Positions 23,758 to 37,450 of a DNA stretch of 64,000 nt are shown piece by piece. The position numbers and the translations under genes are program-made. The notes beneath the pieces are model-generated. The model ran no database searches and had not been told where the DNA came from. It was given only the letters and a program-made list of their open reading frames with translations. Source of the DNA: Thaumasiovibrio subtropicus (GTDB lineage: Bacteria > Pseudomonadota > Gammaproteobacteria > Enterobacterales > Vibrionaceae); NCBI RefSeq assembly GCF_019703835.1, contig NZ_AP023054.1, positions 248,001 through 312,000 of the forward strand, in the 5' to 3' direction. The stretch's first letter is position 1, and the number at the start of each line of letters is the position of its first letter.

Positions 23758-23865
23758 GCCGCCTCACTGACACGGAGCACGGCGCTGAAAAGCAATGTCG
23801 CCCACCGAGTTAGCCTCGAAAGAGGGATGTCAAAAAGTGGTTTTGAAAATAACTAAAATTACTTG

Positions 23866-23893
23866 TTGACATCAAAACAGGAAAGCGTAGTAT
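23866..23893 (+). promoter_or_regulatory. rrn P2 promoter
   Basis: TTGACA, a 16-base spacer and TAGTAT lie 136 bases after P1, with a second CCTGACACGG just downstream. A tandem P1-P2 pair is standard for rRNA operons. Confidence 0.75.
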
Positions 23894-23929
23894 ACGCAGC
23901 CCTGACACGGTAACAGCGTTACCAGTCAA

Positions 23930-23942
23930 CGTTCTTTAACAA
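23930..23942 (+). promoter_or_regulatory. rrn leader boxA (antitermination)
   Basis: CGTTCTTTAACAA resembles the boxA consensus (TGCTCTTTAACA) bound by NusB-S10. A second, perfect TGCTCTTTAAC occurs in the 16S-23S spacer at 25885-25895. Confidence 0.7.
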
Positions 23943-24135
23943 TATGACCATGCAATCTGTGTGGGCACTCGTTGAATAGATAGTCAAAACTGTTTGTCTT
24001 CACTTTTAAAAGTGAAAGCAAATATGGCATCAATGATACTAGTGACCAAATTAAGACTTCGGTCTTAGCACAGTCAATTCATTCATTACTTCGGTAGTGA
24101 ATATCAGTATTCATTGAGCCCAAATCAAAAATCTT

Positions 24136-25685
<1,550 letters not shown>

Positions 25686-25751
25686 ACGATAAGACTGCTG
25701 TTAAATGCAGTGTCCACACAGATTGCTTGGTAATAATGTAGAACACGATGT

Positions 25752-25827
25752 GTCCCATTCGTCTAGAGGCCTAGGACACCGCCCTTTCACGGCGGTAACA
25801 GGGGTTCGACTCCCCTATGGGACGCCA
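25752..25827 (+). tRNA. tRNA-Glu (anticodon TTC)
   Basis: This 76-base tRNA in the 16S-23S spacer is nearly identical to E. coli tRNA-Glu. The acceptor strands are GTCCCAT and ATGGGAC, the anticodon loop is CTTTCAC, the T loop is TTCGACT, and CCA is encoded. tRNA-Glu as the only spacer tRNA is common in Vibrionaceae rRNA operons. Confidence 0.97.
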
Positions 25828-26110
25828 CTATCTCAATCTTTTGCTGAAGCAGAAGCTTAAGATAGTGGTGTTGAAAGACACACATGCTCTTTAACAAACT
25901 GGAAAGCTGACTAGTAAATTCAATCGATAGATTGAATCGTTCATTGAAAAATGAACAAGTTCTCAAAATGTATTTACGCAAGTAAATACAACAAACACAT
26001 TCAAGTGTCTTGTATTGAGTCCGGCGAAAACATGTAAACCTTGGTTGTTTGCCATACGCCTATGTGTCTTCACTTTTGTAAAGTGAAATAAAGACGCCTT
26101 GGGGTTGTAT

Positions 26111-28995
<2,885 letters not shown>

Positions 28996-29082
28996 ACAAC
29001 ACCCAAGGTGTTTTATCGGACTTAATCGCGCTTGAGTGTGTTGAGAGCAAGACGAATCAGCTTTCCTAGTTTGAACAAATTT

Positions 29083-29202
29083 TGCTTGGCGACCATAGCA
29101 TTGTGGACCCACCTGATTCCATGCCGAACTCAGTAGTGAAACGCAATAGCGCCGATGGTAGTGTGGGGTCTCCCCATGTGAGAGTAGGACATCGCCAGGC
29201 TT
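29083..29202 (+). rRNA. rrf: 5S ribosomal RNA, copy 1
   Basis: This 120-base gene starts TGCTTGGCGACC and contains CCATGCCGAACTCAG and GCGCCGATGGTAGTGTGGGG. The terminal helix pairs TGCTTGGCGA with TCGCCAGGC. It differs from copy 2 in helix I and several loop positions. Confidence 0.96.
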
Positions 29203-29255
29203 TGAATTAAGTCTAATCGAAGCAATCAAATGTAAGACTTCTATTAGCAGAGTTT

Positions 29256-29331
29256 GCTGGTATAGCTCAGTTGGTAGAGCGCACCCTTGGTAAGGGTGAG
29301 GTCCCCAGTTCAAATCTGGGTACTAGCACCA
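29256..29331 (+). tRNA. tRNA-Thr (anticodon GGT)
   Basis: This 76-base tRNA starts GCTGGTATAGCTCAGTTGG. The anticodon stem-loop CACCCTTGGTAAGGGTG gives GGT, the T loop is TTCAAAT, and CCA is encoded. It lies between the two 5S genes, the same 5S-Thr-5S order as in E. coli rrnD. Confidence 0.96.
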
Positions 29332-29336
29332 CAATT

Positions 29337-29456
29337 TGTTCAGCGACCATAGCGTTGTGGCACCACCTGAACCCATGCCGAACTCAGAAGTGAAACGCAA
29401 TAGCGCCGATGGTAGTGTGGGGTCTCCCCATGTGAGAGTAGGACATCGCTGAACAC
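29337..29456 (+). rRNA. rrf: 5S ribosomal RNA, copy 2
   Basis: The second 5S gene starts TGTTCAGCGACC and ends GGACATCGCTGAACA. Helix I (TGTTCAGCGA with TCGCTGAACA) is fully paired although its sequence differs from copy 1, so the changes are compensatory. The internal core is nearly identical to copy 1. It is followed by the operon terminator. Confidence 0.95.
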
Positions 29457-29464
29457 AAATTTCA

Positions 29465-29490
29465 AGCCCAGCTTATTAGCTGGGCTTTTT
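29465..29490 (+). terminator. Terminator of the rRNA operon
   Basis: AGCCCAGCT-TATT-AGCTGGGCT is followed by five Ts, 9 bases after the second 5S. Confidence 0.93.
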
Positions 29491-29554
29491 CGTATCTACC
29501 ATCTCGACAATCTCATATTCGGTCCTTTTTACCTTATCACTTATGTCGTCACTT

Positions 29555-29755
29555 CTACTCGCTGCATTGTGTAAATAGCGGCCTGAAAGCCAATTGGCGC
29601 ATCACATCCTTCCGCGTATTCTTCTTCTGATCAGCCAATGAGGCTTTTAGATCATGGCAACTCGAAAGCTCTCTAAACCCAAGTCTCTTCTTTATGGTTC
29701 TATTCCCGTGTTCTTCAGCTTCTCTTCTGTCTTCAAAGGCAGTTATTCCTTGCCC
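29555..29755 (-). pseudogene. Open frame without a start, possible gene remnant
   Basis: The stretch between the rRNA terminator and metA has a minus-strand frame open for 66 codons. It reads GITAFEDRREAEEHGNRT and continues hydrophilic to QLAFRPLFTQCSE before a stop at 29555-29557. The composition (charged, helix-like) looks more protein-like than chance, but there is no ATG near its upstream end and no Shine-Dalgarno. I do not recognise the family. It may be the tail of a decayed gene or coincidence. Confidence 0.25.
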
Positions 29756-29780
29756 TTAGTCACACTTTCAGGTAGTTTTT

Positions 29781-29804
29781 AGGTATCTGGACGTCTAAAC
29801 ATCT
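29781..29804 (+). promoter_or_regulatory. MetJ operator (three tandem met boxes) upstream of metA
   Basis: Three adjacent 8-base units match the AGACGTCT consensus: AGGTATCT (5/8), GGACGTCT (7/8) and AAACATCT (6/8). They lie 22 bases before metA. MetJ with S-adenosylmethionine binds arrays of such boxes and represses methionine genes. Confidence 0.7.
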
Positions 29805-29826
29805 TTAGTGCATGGAGTGAGCAACA

Positions 29827-30765
29827 ATGCCGATTAAAATTCCCGACCAACTACCCGCCACCGATATTCTGCGTAGCGAAAACATTTTTGTTATGTCAGC
29901 AAAGCGCGCAGCCAGTCAGGAAATTCGTCCTCTGAAGGTATTGCTGTTGAACTTGATGCCAAAGAAGATTGAGACAGAAACCCAGTTCTTGCGTCTGCTT
30001 TCAAACAGTCCTTTGCAGGTAGATGTTGAGCTTTTACGCATTGACAACCGGCCGACAAAAAACACCCCGACTGAGCACCTCGATACCTTTTATCGCCAGT
30101 TTGAGACGGTCAAAGACCGTAATTTTGATGGCATGATTGTGACAGGTGCACCGTTGGGGCTCGTCCAATTTGAAGATGTGCTCTACTGGGAGGAAATACA
30201 GATTATTCTTAACTGGGCGAAGGATCATGTCACTTCAACCATGTTTGTTTGTTGGGCTGCTCAAGCTGCACTGAATTTGCATTACAGCCTACCTAAGCGT
30301 ACACGTAAGGATAAACTGTCTGGGGTATATACCCACCGAATCCACGACCATCACCATCCGCTATTACGTGGCTTTGATGATACTTTTGTTGCCCCGCATT
30401 CTCGTTATGCTGATTTTGCCCCTGATTTTCTCAAGAAACATACCGACCTCGATATTTTGGCGACGTCTGATACCGCCGGTGTCTACCTGGCGACAACAAA
30501 AGACAAACGAAATGTGTTCGTGACTGGTCATCCTGAGTATGATGTTAATACGCTGGCAAACGAATATCATCGCGATCTCTCTCAGGGAATGGAACCCGCA
30601 ATTCCTGTAAACTATTTTCCTAAAGACGATCCAAATAGCCAACCAATTGCAAGTTGGCGAAGCCATGGCCATTTGTTGTTTTCAAATTGGCTAAACTACT
30701 GTGTCTACCAGCAGACACCTTACGATCTCGATAAATTCTCAGAAGAAAACTTCACACGAGATTGA
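29827..30765 (+). CDS. metA: Homoserine O-succinyltransferase
   Basis: This 312-residue enzyme acylates L-homoserine at the first committed step of methionine synthesis. The catalytic Cys142 is in [14 protein letters not shown], and the His/Glu pair is in [10 protein letters not shown]. Gly111 (GAPLGLVQF), rather than Glu, is the residue associated with succinyl-CoA use, so succinylation is predicted. A good ribosome site (gagtgag) precedes the ATG. metH follows after 28 bases, so the two may be co-transcribed under the MetJ operator. Confidence 0.95.
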   Translation: MPIKIPDQLPATDILRSENIFVMSAKRAASQEIRPLKVLLLNLMPKKIETETQFLRLLSNSPLQVDVELLRIDNRPTKNTPTEHLDTFYRQFETVKDRNFDGMIVTGAPLGLVQFEDVLYWEEIQIILNWAKDHVTSTMFVCWAAQAALNLHYSLPKRTRKDKLSGVYTHRIHDHHHPLLRGFDDTFVAPHSRYADFAPDFLKKHTDLDILATSDTAGVYLATTKDKRNVFVTGHPEYDVNTLANEYHRDLSQGMEPAIPVNYFPKDDPNSQPIASWRSHGHLLFSNWLNYCVYQQTPYDLDKFSEENFTRD

Positions 30766-30793
30766 AACGATTACAGAGCAATGAGGAAGTAAC

Positions 30794-33700
30794 GTGGCAA
30801 CAATTAAGGAGACCTTAGTATCGCGCTTGCAGGACAACATCCTGATTATCGATGGCGGTATGGGGACGATGATTCAGGGCTATAAGCTGGAAGAAGATGA
30901 CTATCGTGGCGAACGATTCTCAGACTGGCACTGCGATCTGAAAGGGAACAATGATCTGTTGGTTTTAACACAGCCAGAGATCATTAAGTCGATTCATGCG
31001 GAGTACTTAGAAGCTGGCGCTGATATCCTTGAAACCAACACCTTTAACGCAACGACGATCGCGATGGCTGACTATGACATGGAAAGCCTTAGCGAAGAAA
31101 TTAACTTGGAGGCGGCCAAATTAGCCCGACAAGTTGCGGATGAATGGACAGAGAAAACCCCGCATAAACCCCGTTTTGTTGCTGGCGTATTGGGGCCGAC
31201 TAACCGTACGCTTTCAATCTCTCCCGATGTAAATGATCCCGGTTTCCGTAACGTCACGTTTGACCAGTTAGTTGAAGCTTACGCAGAATCGACGCGCGCC
31301 CTTATCGAGGGCGGCTCTGATCTTATCTTGATCGAGACAATCTTTGATACCCTCAATGCGAAAGCCTGTGCGTTTGCTGTTGAACTTGTGTTTGAAGAAA
31401 AAGGTATCGAGTTACCTGTGATGATCTCAGGTACGATTACCGATGCTTCAGGACGTACCTTGTCGGGACAAACGACAGAAGCTTTTTACAACTCATTGCG
31501 TCATGTAAAACCGATCTCCTTCGGACTTAACTGTGCACTCGGTCCGGACGAGTTGCGCCCTTATGTTGAAGAGTTATCGCGCATTTCTGAGACCTATGTG
31601 TCTGCGCACCCCAATGCTGGCTTGCCGAATGCGTTTGGTGAGTACGATCTCGAAGCGGGTGAAATGTCGATCCATATTCAGGAATGGGCACAAAGTGGCT
31701 TCTTGAACTTAGTCGGTGGTTGTTGTGGTACAACGCCTGAGCACATTCGCCAAATGGCCGCGGTAACGGCTAATGTTAAGCCGCGTAAGCTGCCAGAGAT
31801 TAAAGTTGCTTGTCGACTCTCGGGTCTAGAGCCACTCAATATCGAAGCCGAATCGCTCTTTATCAACGTCGGTGAGCGTACCAATGTGACCGGTTCTGCT
31901 CGCTTCAAGCGCTTGATTAAAGAAGAGCTTTATGACGAGGCTCTCGAAGTTGCTCGCCAACAGGTCGAGGCAGGCGCACAAGTTATTGATATCAACATGG
32001 ATGAAGGCATGTTGGATGCAGAAGCGGCCATGACTCGTTTCTTAAACTTGTGTGCGACAGAACCTGAAATCTCCAAAGTCCCGATCATGGTCGACTCATC
32101 GAAGTGGGAAGTCCTTGAAGCCGGTTTGAAGTGCGTTCAGGGTAAGCCTATCGTCAACTCTATCTCTTTGAAAGAAGGGAAAGAGAAGTTCATTGAACAA
32201 GCCAAGTTGATCCGCCGCTATGGTGCCGCGGTGATCGTGATGGCGTTTGATGAAGTTGGGCAAGCGGATACGCGCGAGCGTAAAGTCGAGATCTGTACTG
32301 AAGCGTATCGTGTTTTAGTCGATGAAGTGGGCTTTCCGCCAGAAGATATCATCTTTGACCCGAATATCTTTGCCGTCGCAACCGGTATTGAAGAACACAA
32401 CAATTACGCGGTTGATTTCATTGAAGCGGTGCGAGATATCAAAGCCACGCTTCCTCATGCGATGATTTCCGGTGGTGTGTCAAACGTGTCGTTCTCCTTC
32501 CGAGGTAACAACCCTGTTCGTGAGGCGATACACGCGGTCTTCCTCTATCACTGTTTTAAAGAAGGCATGGACATGGGTATCGTGAACGCCGGCCAGTTGG
32601 CGATTTACGATGACCTGCCAGAAGAATTACGCGTTGCGGTCGAAGATGTTGTCCTCAACCGCCGCGATGACTCGACTGAACGCTTACTTGATGTGGCGGA
32701 TAAGTATCGTGATAGCGGTGTTGAACAAGATAATAGTGCAGCCTTAGAGTGGCGCTCTTGGTCAGTTGAGAAGCGCTTAGAGCATGCGCTGGTGAAAGGG
32801 ATCACTGAGTTCATTGTTGAAGATACTGAAACTGCTCGTCTGCAAGCCAGTAAACCACTTGAAGTGATTGAAGGGCCATTGATGGCGGGCATGAACGTGG
32901 TGGGTGACCTCTTTGGCGAAGGCAAGATGTTCCTACCTCAGGTGGTGAAATCTGCACGCGTCATGAAGCAGGCGGTTGCTCATCTCGAGCCTTATATTAA
33001 TGCAGAGAAACAAGCCGGCTCTTCGAACGGTAAGATACTGCTCGCCACTGTGAAAGGGGATGTTCACGATATCGGTAAGAATATCGTTGGCGTTGTATTG
33101 CAATGTAATAACTTTGAGATCATTGATCTTGGCGTGATGGTACCGTGCGAAAAAATCCTCAAGGTGGCCAAGGAAGAAAATGTCGACATTATTGGTTTAT
33201 CTGGGTTAATTACGCCTTCATTGGATGAGATGGTGTATGTCGCCAAAGAGATGGAGCGTCAAGGCTTTGAAGTGCCGCTGTTGATAGGTGGAGCGACGAC
33301 CTCGAAAGCGCACACGGCGGTCAAAATCGAGCAAAACTATCACGGCCCCGTGGTTTACGTGCCTAATGCTTCGCGCGCGGTGGGAGTCTGTTCATCATTG
33401 TTATCTGATGAGTTAAGACCACCATTTATTGAGCGCCTCGACAAAGAGCATGAAACAGTGCGCGAGCAACATGCTCGTAAGAAGCCGCGCTCAAAACCCA
33501 TTACTCTTGAGGCGGCTCAGGCCAACAAGCTTGATCTCGATTGGGAAAACTATACCCCGGCGGCGCCTCTAAAACCGGGCGTTCATGTTTTCGAAGATTT
33601 CCCGGTCAGTGAGCTGCGCAAGTATATTGATTGGACGCCATTTTTTATGACGTGGTCATTGAGTGGTAAATATCCTACCATCCTTCGTCATGAAGTTGTC

Positions 33701-34468
33701 GGCGAGCAGGCAACAAAGCTCTTCGAAGATGCAAATGCGTTACTGGATCAAATTGAAGCGGATGGCATCATCAAAGCAAATGGTGTGTGTGGTTTGTTCC
33801 CCGCGAACGCGGTGGGTGATGATATCGTGGTTTATGCTGACGAGACACGAACGAAAGTCATTGAAACCTTGTATAACCTTCGCCAGCAAACGGAGAAACC
33901 CAAAGGGCCAAACTACTGTTTGTCTGACTTCGTTGCACCTAAACAGAGTGGTAAATCTGACTGGGTTGGTGCTTTTGCTGTTACTGGTGGGATTGGCGAG
34001 TACGATATCGCTGAGCAGTATAAGCAAGCGGGTGATGACTACAATGCCATTATGATTCAAGCTGTTGCGGACCGTCTTGCCGAGGCTTTTGCAGAATGCT
34101 TGCATGAAAAAGTGCGTAAATCGCTTTGGGGCTATGCAGCAGATGAAGATCTCAGTAATGATGATCTGATCCGTGAAAAGTATCAAGGTATTCGCCCCGC
34201 ACCTGGTTATCCAGCATGCCCTGAACACACAGAGAAAGCGACTATCTGGCGTTTGCTCGATGCGGAGAAGCATACAGGCATGACGCTCACGACAAGTTAT
34301 GCAATGTGGCCGGGGGCATCGGTCTCTGGTTGGTTCTTCTCTCATCCAGACTCACGTTACTTCGCGGTGGCGCAGATTCAACAGGATCAAGCGGAAGACT
34401 ATGCAGCACGTAAGGGCTGGGATGGCGCAGAGATTGAGAAATGGCTTGGACCTAACCTCAATAACTAG
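30794..34468 (+). CDS. metH: Cobalamin-dependent methionine synthase
   Basis: This 1224-residue enzyme transfers the methyl group of methyltetrahydrofolate to homocysteine through cobalamin. Modules in order are: the homocysteine domain (1 to about 330, zinc Cys310 and Cys311 in [11 protein letters not shown]); the pterin-binding domain (about 355-615); the cobalamin cap and Rossmann domain (about 650-895, His758 in DVHDIGKN); and the reactivation domain that binds AdoMet (about 900-1224). It starts at GTG 30794 after gaggaag. Length is close to E. coli MetH (1227). A terminator follows. Confidence 0.97.
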   Translation: MATIKETLVSRLQDNILIIDGGMGTMIQGYKLEEDDYRGERFSDWHCDLKGNNDLLVLTQPEIIKSIHAEYLEAGADILETNTFNATTIAMADYDMESLSEEINLEAAKLARQVADEWTEKTPHKPRFVAGVLGPTNRTLSISPDVNDPGFRNVTFDQLVEAYAESTRALIEGGSDLILIETIFDTLNAKACAFAVELVFEEKGIELPVMISGTITDASGRTLSGQTTEAFYNSLRHVKPISFGLNCALGPDELRPYVEELSRISETYVSAHPNAGLPNAFGEYDLEAGEMSIHIQEWAQSGFLNLVGGCCGTTPEHIRQMAAVTANVKPRKLPEIKVACRLSGLEPLNIEAESLFINVGERTNVTGSARFKRLIKEELYDEALEVARQQVEAGAQVIDINMDEGMLDAEAAMTRFLNLCATEPEISKVPIMVDSSKWEVLEAGLKCVQGKPIVNSISLKEGKEKFIEQAKLIRRYGAAVIVMAFDEVGQADTRERKVEICTEAYRVLVDEVGFPPEDIIFDPNIFAVATGIEEHNNYAVDFIEAVRDIKATLPHAMISGGVSNVSFSFRGNNPVREAIHAVFLYHCFKEGMDMGIVNAGQLAIYDDLPEELRVAVEDVVLNRRDDSTERLLDVADKYRDSGVEQDNSAALEWRSWSVEKRLEHALVKGITEFIVEDTETARLQASKPLEVIEGPLMAGMNVVGDLFGEGKMFLPQVVKSARVMKQAVAHLEPYINAEKQAGSSNGKILLATVKGDVHDIGKNIVGVVLQCNNFEIIDLGVMVPCEKILKVAKEENVDIIGLSGLITPSLDEMVYVAKEMERQGFEVPLLIGGATTSKAHTAVKIEQNYHGPVVYVPNASRAVGVCSSLLSDELRPPFIERLDKEHETVREQHARKKPRSKPITLEAAQANKLDLDWENYTPAAPLKPGVHVFEDFPVSELRKYIDWTPFFMTWSLSGKYPTILRHEVVGEQATKLFEDANALLDQIEADGIIKANGVCGLFPANAVGDDIVVYADETRTKVIETLYNLRQQTEKPKGPNYCLSDFVAPKQSGKSDWVGAFAVTGGIGEYDIAEQYKQAGDDYNAIMIQAVADRLAEAFAECLHEKVRKSLWGYAADEDLSNDDLIREKYQGIRPAPGYPACPEHTEKATIWRLLDAEKHTGMTLTTSYAMWPGASVSGWFFSHPDSRYFAVAQIQQDQAEDYAARKGWDGAEIEKWLGPNLNN

Positions 34469-34483
34469 GCTTAGCAGGAATGA

Positions 34484-34510
34484 AAAAGCACCTTTCGAGG
34501 TGCTTTTTTG
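34484..34510 (+). terminator. Terminator after metH
   Basis: AAAAGCACCT-TTCG-AGGTGCTTTT lies 16 bases after the metH stop. It is symmetric enough to serve the convergent gene as well. Confidence 0.9.
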
Positions 34511-34539
34511 CTTATTAGGCGCTAGCGACTTGAAGGTGC

Positions 34540-35415
34540 TTACTCAGCGTCAAACTCACTACCACTGCTCTCGCTCTCAACCGCAAAAGCTTGGTTGAGG
34601 ATGCCTAACAGTGCTTGCTGGTATTGATTGTGCTTGCGCTTACCCAGTAGTTGGCATAGCTCTTGTCCGGTTGGACTAAAACGGTAATAAACCAAAGTGA
34701 TGCCGGGTTCTGATGGTCGTAGTTGCCACGTTTGATCTTGATAGTGTAGCGGTGTGTTCGTTTCCGTACTGAATGCCCCTGAAACCAGTTCACTGCTCAA
34801 GACGAGGCCGAGATCGATGAGCACTAACAAACTGGAGTAAGGTAGCTGGTACTGCCCGATCTGCAGCGTTGTCGCGGAAGCGGGGCGTCGGAAAAGCCCC
34901 AGCATTTTACCTTGTGGAGAACGCAATCCAGTGACAATCTTTAGCGTGTTTTCACTACCAAAAGCACAAGAGAGACTCGCTGCTTGTTGCAGTATCTGCG
35001 CTTCATGCTTACTCATGTTATTGAGGACGGATAGTGCTTTATAGGAAATCGTGCCAGGTTGGATGATTTCAGTCTTAAGTACTTGTGCCCATAGCTGCTG
35101 CATGGGGAGGCCATGGATATGGGTAGCAAAGGAGAGAAAGCGTGCATACCAATCAGGGTCAGGACGTTGAGAGACCTCGTCTTTACAGCTTTGAAAGGCG
35201 ATTTGAATAATCTTTTCGAGATTGCGCTGCTGCTGTTGAAGCAGAAGTTGCTGACGTTGCGTGACTCGCTCTTCAAGGGCTTTCGCCTCACCTTTGCTGA
35301 TCAGTGCATCAATGCCTTGCTCAGAAGCTAACTGCTTGATAACCCCTTGGCTAGACGAAAGGTTTTTTGACTGACTGCTGCTCTGCGTGGCGACGACAAC
35401 CTGCTCTGACTTCAT
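34540..35415 (-). CDS. Conserved hypothetical protein, TIGR03899-like
   Basis: This 291-residue soluble protein has a Ser/Gln-rich N-terminus, a probable coiled coil at about 45-75 (ALEERVTQRQQLLLQQQQRN), then a globular region with DPDWYARFLSFATHIHGLPMQQLWAQVL and LSVLNNMSKHEAQILQQAASL. This arrangement fits the TIGR03899 family of Vibrio and Shewanella and resembles DUF2806 proteins, from memory and not by search. No signal or membrane segment is seen. Function unknown. Confidence 0.7.
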   Translation of the reverse strand: MKSEQVVVATQSSSQSKNLSSSQGVIKQLASEQGIDALISKGEAKALEERVTQRQQLLLQQQQRNLEKIIQIAFQSCKDEVSQRPDPDWYARFLSFATHIHGLPMQQLWAQVLKTEIIQPGTISYKALSVLNNMSKHEAQILQQAASLSCAFGSENTLKIVTGLRSPQGKMLGLFRRPASATTLQIGQYQLPYSSLLVLIDLGLVLSSELVSGAFSTETNTPLHYQDQTWQLRPSEPGITLVYYRFSPTGQELCQLLGKRKHNQYQQALLGILNQAFAVESESSGSEFDAE

Positions 35416-35580
35416 GATATCCCGACTTTCTGTGCAATTAAGGGTAGAAAACTATCTTGCCTTTGATGGCCTATTTTGGCAATTGTCAATTTATTGATCT
35501 AAAACAATAGAATGGGTGAAAGCTGTTGGATAATTGTTAATGAGGGTTTAACATTGCGGCGGCTGAATGAGGAGTATATT

Positions 35581-35661
35581 GTGCTGCGTTACAAACTAGG
35601 AAATACGATTATCTTCTTGGGTTATCTTGGGACGCTAGTCTATCTGGCAAGTTTGCTGTAA
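35581..35661 (+). CDS. Possible 26-residue membrane peptide
   Basis: A GTG start preceded by a strong Shine-Dalgarno (aatgaggag, ideal spacing) opens 26 codons reading VLRYKLGNTIIFLGYLG, then TLVYLASLL. After a short basic N-terminus almost the whole peptide is hydrophobic, with one membrane-spanning helix. A 10-base perfect inverted repeat (35638-35647 with 35666-35675) overlaps its end and is followed by a T-rich run, which could be a terminator. It is divergent from the TIGR03899-like gene. I do not recognise the family. It is short, so chance cannot be excluded. Confidence 0.5.
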   Translation: MLRYKLGNTIIFLGYLGTLVYLASLL

Positions 35662-35683
35662 CCCACCAGATAGACTCAGGTTT
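35638..35683 (+). terminator. Inverted repeat, possible terminator of the small ORF
   Basis: GTCTATCTGG and CCAGATAGAC form a perfect 10-pair stem with an 18-base loop. GTTTTATT follows on the plus strand. The stem overlaps codons 20-23 of the small ORF and also lies just past the stop of the convergent DUF3299 gene. Confidence 0.5.
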
Positions 35684-36180
35684 TATTCGTAGACGTAGTC
35701 TTCGATAGCAATCCCTTCGATCATGTACCCTACCTGGGCTAAATCATGATTGACGGCTTCTGTCTTTAACGTTCCATTTACATAAATCACGTCCCAAAGT
35801 TGCTGAATAGGCACGCCCTCCGGGAATTTTACGTAAACAATTTGATTTGGTGGTGGTGGCGGTACGTGGATACAAGCACCGAAATAGGGTACCAATAAAA
35901 ACTCCGTGACGACTTTATTATCACCCTCAAGCGGAATGACAAAGCCGGGAATTTTTACTTTACTGCCATTGAGCTCTTCGCGTACCGAACCGATCAACGA
36001 TTGTTGTGCGCGTAAATCGCTGCTCTCATCATGAGCGCCGATCGCTGCGCGGCCTGCGTTTGCCGCAAATGCTTCACGCTCGGCTTCAGGGATCAAATCC
36101 AGCCAGTTTAGCGTGAGTACGTCGTCTGCGGCAGCCATCAAAGGCAACCAGCAAAATAGGGCGAGAAGTAAGCGTTTCAT
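35683..36180 (-). CDS. DUF3299 periplasmic protein of the zinc operon
   Basis: The ATG at 36180 gives 165 residues beginning MKRLLLALFCWLPLMAAADD, a clear signal peptide. Longer in-frame starts upstream would run back into the permease gene and are rejected. The mature part has LNWLDLIPEAE, GFVIPLEG and FLLVPYFGACIHVPPPPPNQ, typical of DUF3299. The Cys-x-His motif could bind metal, but this is speculation. It is the last gene of the five-gene operon, 11 bases after the permease. A partner role in zinc uptake is inferred from position. Confidence 0.8.
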   Translation of the reverse strand: MKRLLLALFCWLPLMAAADDVLTLNWLDLIPEAEREAFAANAGRAAIGAHDESSDLRAQQSLIGSVREELNGSKVKIPGFVIPLEGDNKVVTEFLLVPYFGACIHVPPPPPNQIVYVKFPEGVPIQQLWDVIYVNGTLKTEAVNHDLAQVGYMIEGIAIEDYVYE

Positions 36181-36191
36181 CTGCTCTCCAG

Positions 36192-37448
36192 TTATACTCT
36201 TATTGTCATGCCATCCGCCAAGGAATGACGATATGCCCGAAATGCCGGGATAAGTCCGACTATAATACCTGCCAGTTGCACAATTGCGAGCAGAATCCAC
36301 TCATATTGCGTTGGTGGTGTGATCGCCAAGTAGATGCCAAATTGTTGCTGAACGAGGGGTTGCAGTAATGCTAGCAAGCCATATAAGAAGCCAAGCCCTA
36401 GTCCAATACCCGCCGTGGTTAATACTGTCGCTTCACTGACCAGTAAGAAGAAGATATGGCCCGGACGCGCGCCCATAGCACGAAGGATAGCCATCTCTCT
36501 GCGGCGCTCATTTAAACTTGTCAGTAGTCCGGTCAGCATCCCGAGAAGGCCAGCCACGACAACAAATCCAGAGACCACCATTAACGCTTGTTCAGCGATA
36601 GACATCATTCCCCAGAGTTCATGCAGGGCGATGCCCGGCATAATGGCGCTGAGTGGTTCTTGGCGATAGGTATTAATATGGCGTTGTAAGGCAAATGTTT
36701 GGATCTTCGATTTTAAGCCAAAGAATGCGGCGGTGATCTGTGCGGGCTCGTATTCGCGTTGCTCTAACGTTTCTGCATCAGGTGTATACCCCATGTTAGC
36801 GCCTGTTTCCCAACCCACATGTATCGCTTCAATCGCTTCTAGCGACACATGGACACTGCGGTCGACCGGGGTGCCAGTGGGCGCAAGAATACCGACTATC
36901 TTAAACGGCGCATTGTCATGACGATTGAATGCCATGTCGCTTAAGCCATGGGCAATGATCACCTCATCTCCCACTTGGTAATTCAGTTTTCTCGCGACTT
37001 CAGCGCCAACAACAGCCTCAAGAAGCCCTTCAAATGGGCGACCATCTGCAAAGGTCAGTGGTTGACTACGGCCGTACTTATAGAATTTGAAGTAGTCGTC
37101 GTTCGTACCGATAACGCGGTATCCGCGATGGCTATCGCCAAGAGAAATGGGGATTGTCCAATCTACTGAGGGATGCTGACTGAGTTCTTGGTAGCTTTCC
37201 CAACTGATGTTATTGGTGGCGTTGCCAATGCGAAAGACGGAGTAGAGTAATAAGTTGACCTGACCTGAGCGCGAACCGACGATGAGATCGGTACCCGAAA
37301 TGGTATTAGCAAAGCTGGCTTTGGTTTGAGTTCTGACGCGTTCAACACTGATCAATAGCGTCACAGAAATGGCGACGGTAAGGAGCGTTAAAATGGCAGT
37401 GGCTTTGCGGTTAGCGAGGCTTTGCCATGCAAGACGAAAAATAGCCAT
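36192..37448 (-). CDS. ABC transporter permease (FtsX/MacB type), zinc operon
   Basis: This 418-residue protein has an N-terminal membrane helix (about 15-35), a large periplasmic MacB-like core domain (about 40-270) and three C-terminal helices (about 285-405) in an FtsX domain. The short loop ERRREMAILRAMGARPGHIF is the typical coupling region. It lies 2 bases after the ATPase gene. Such permeases are usually mechanotransmission rather than classical import systems, so its exact job in a zinc-regulated operon is unclear. The Zrg system of V. cholerae contains comparable components; I do not assign a Zrg letter. Confidence 0.85.
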   Translation of the reverse strand: MAIFRLAWQSLANRKATAILTLLTVAISVTLLISVERVRTQTKASFANTISGTDLIVGSRSGQVNLLLYSVFRIGNATNNISWESYQELSQHPSVDWTIPISLGDSHRGYRVIGTNDDYFKFYKYGRSQPLTFADGRPFEGLLEAVVGAEVARKLNYQVGDEVIIAHGLSDMAFNRHDNAPFKIVGILAPTGTPVDRSVHVSLEAIEAIHVGWETGANMGYTPDAETLEQREYEPAQITAAFFGLKSKIQTFALQRHINTYRQEPLSAIMPGIALHELWGMMSIAEQALMVVSGFVVVAGLLGMLTGLLTSLNERRREMAILRAMGARPGHIFFLLVSEATVLTTAGIGLGLGFLYGLLALLQPLVQQQFGIYLAITPPTQYEWILLAIVQLAGIIVGLIPAFRAYRHSLADGMTIRV

Positions 37449-37450
37449 TA

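Noticed and set aside
23653..23856. Small plus-strand frame before 16S
   Set aside because: It spans the rrn P1 promoter and discriminator and has no homology or ribosome site.
36181..36300. Longer N-terminus for the DUF3299 protein
   Set aside because: The extra 40 residues overlap the permease coding end and precede a clear signal peptide starting at 36180.
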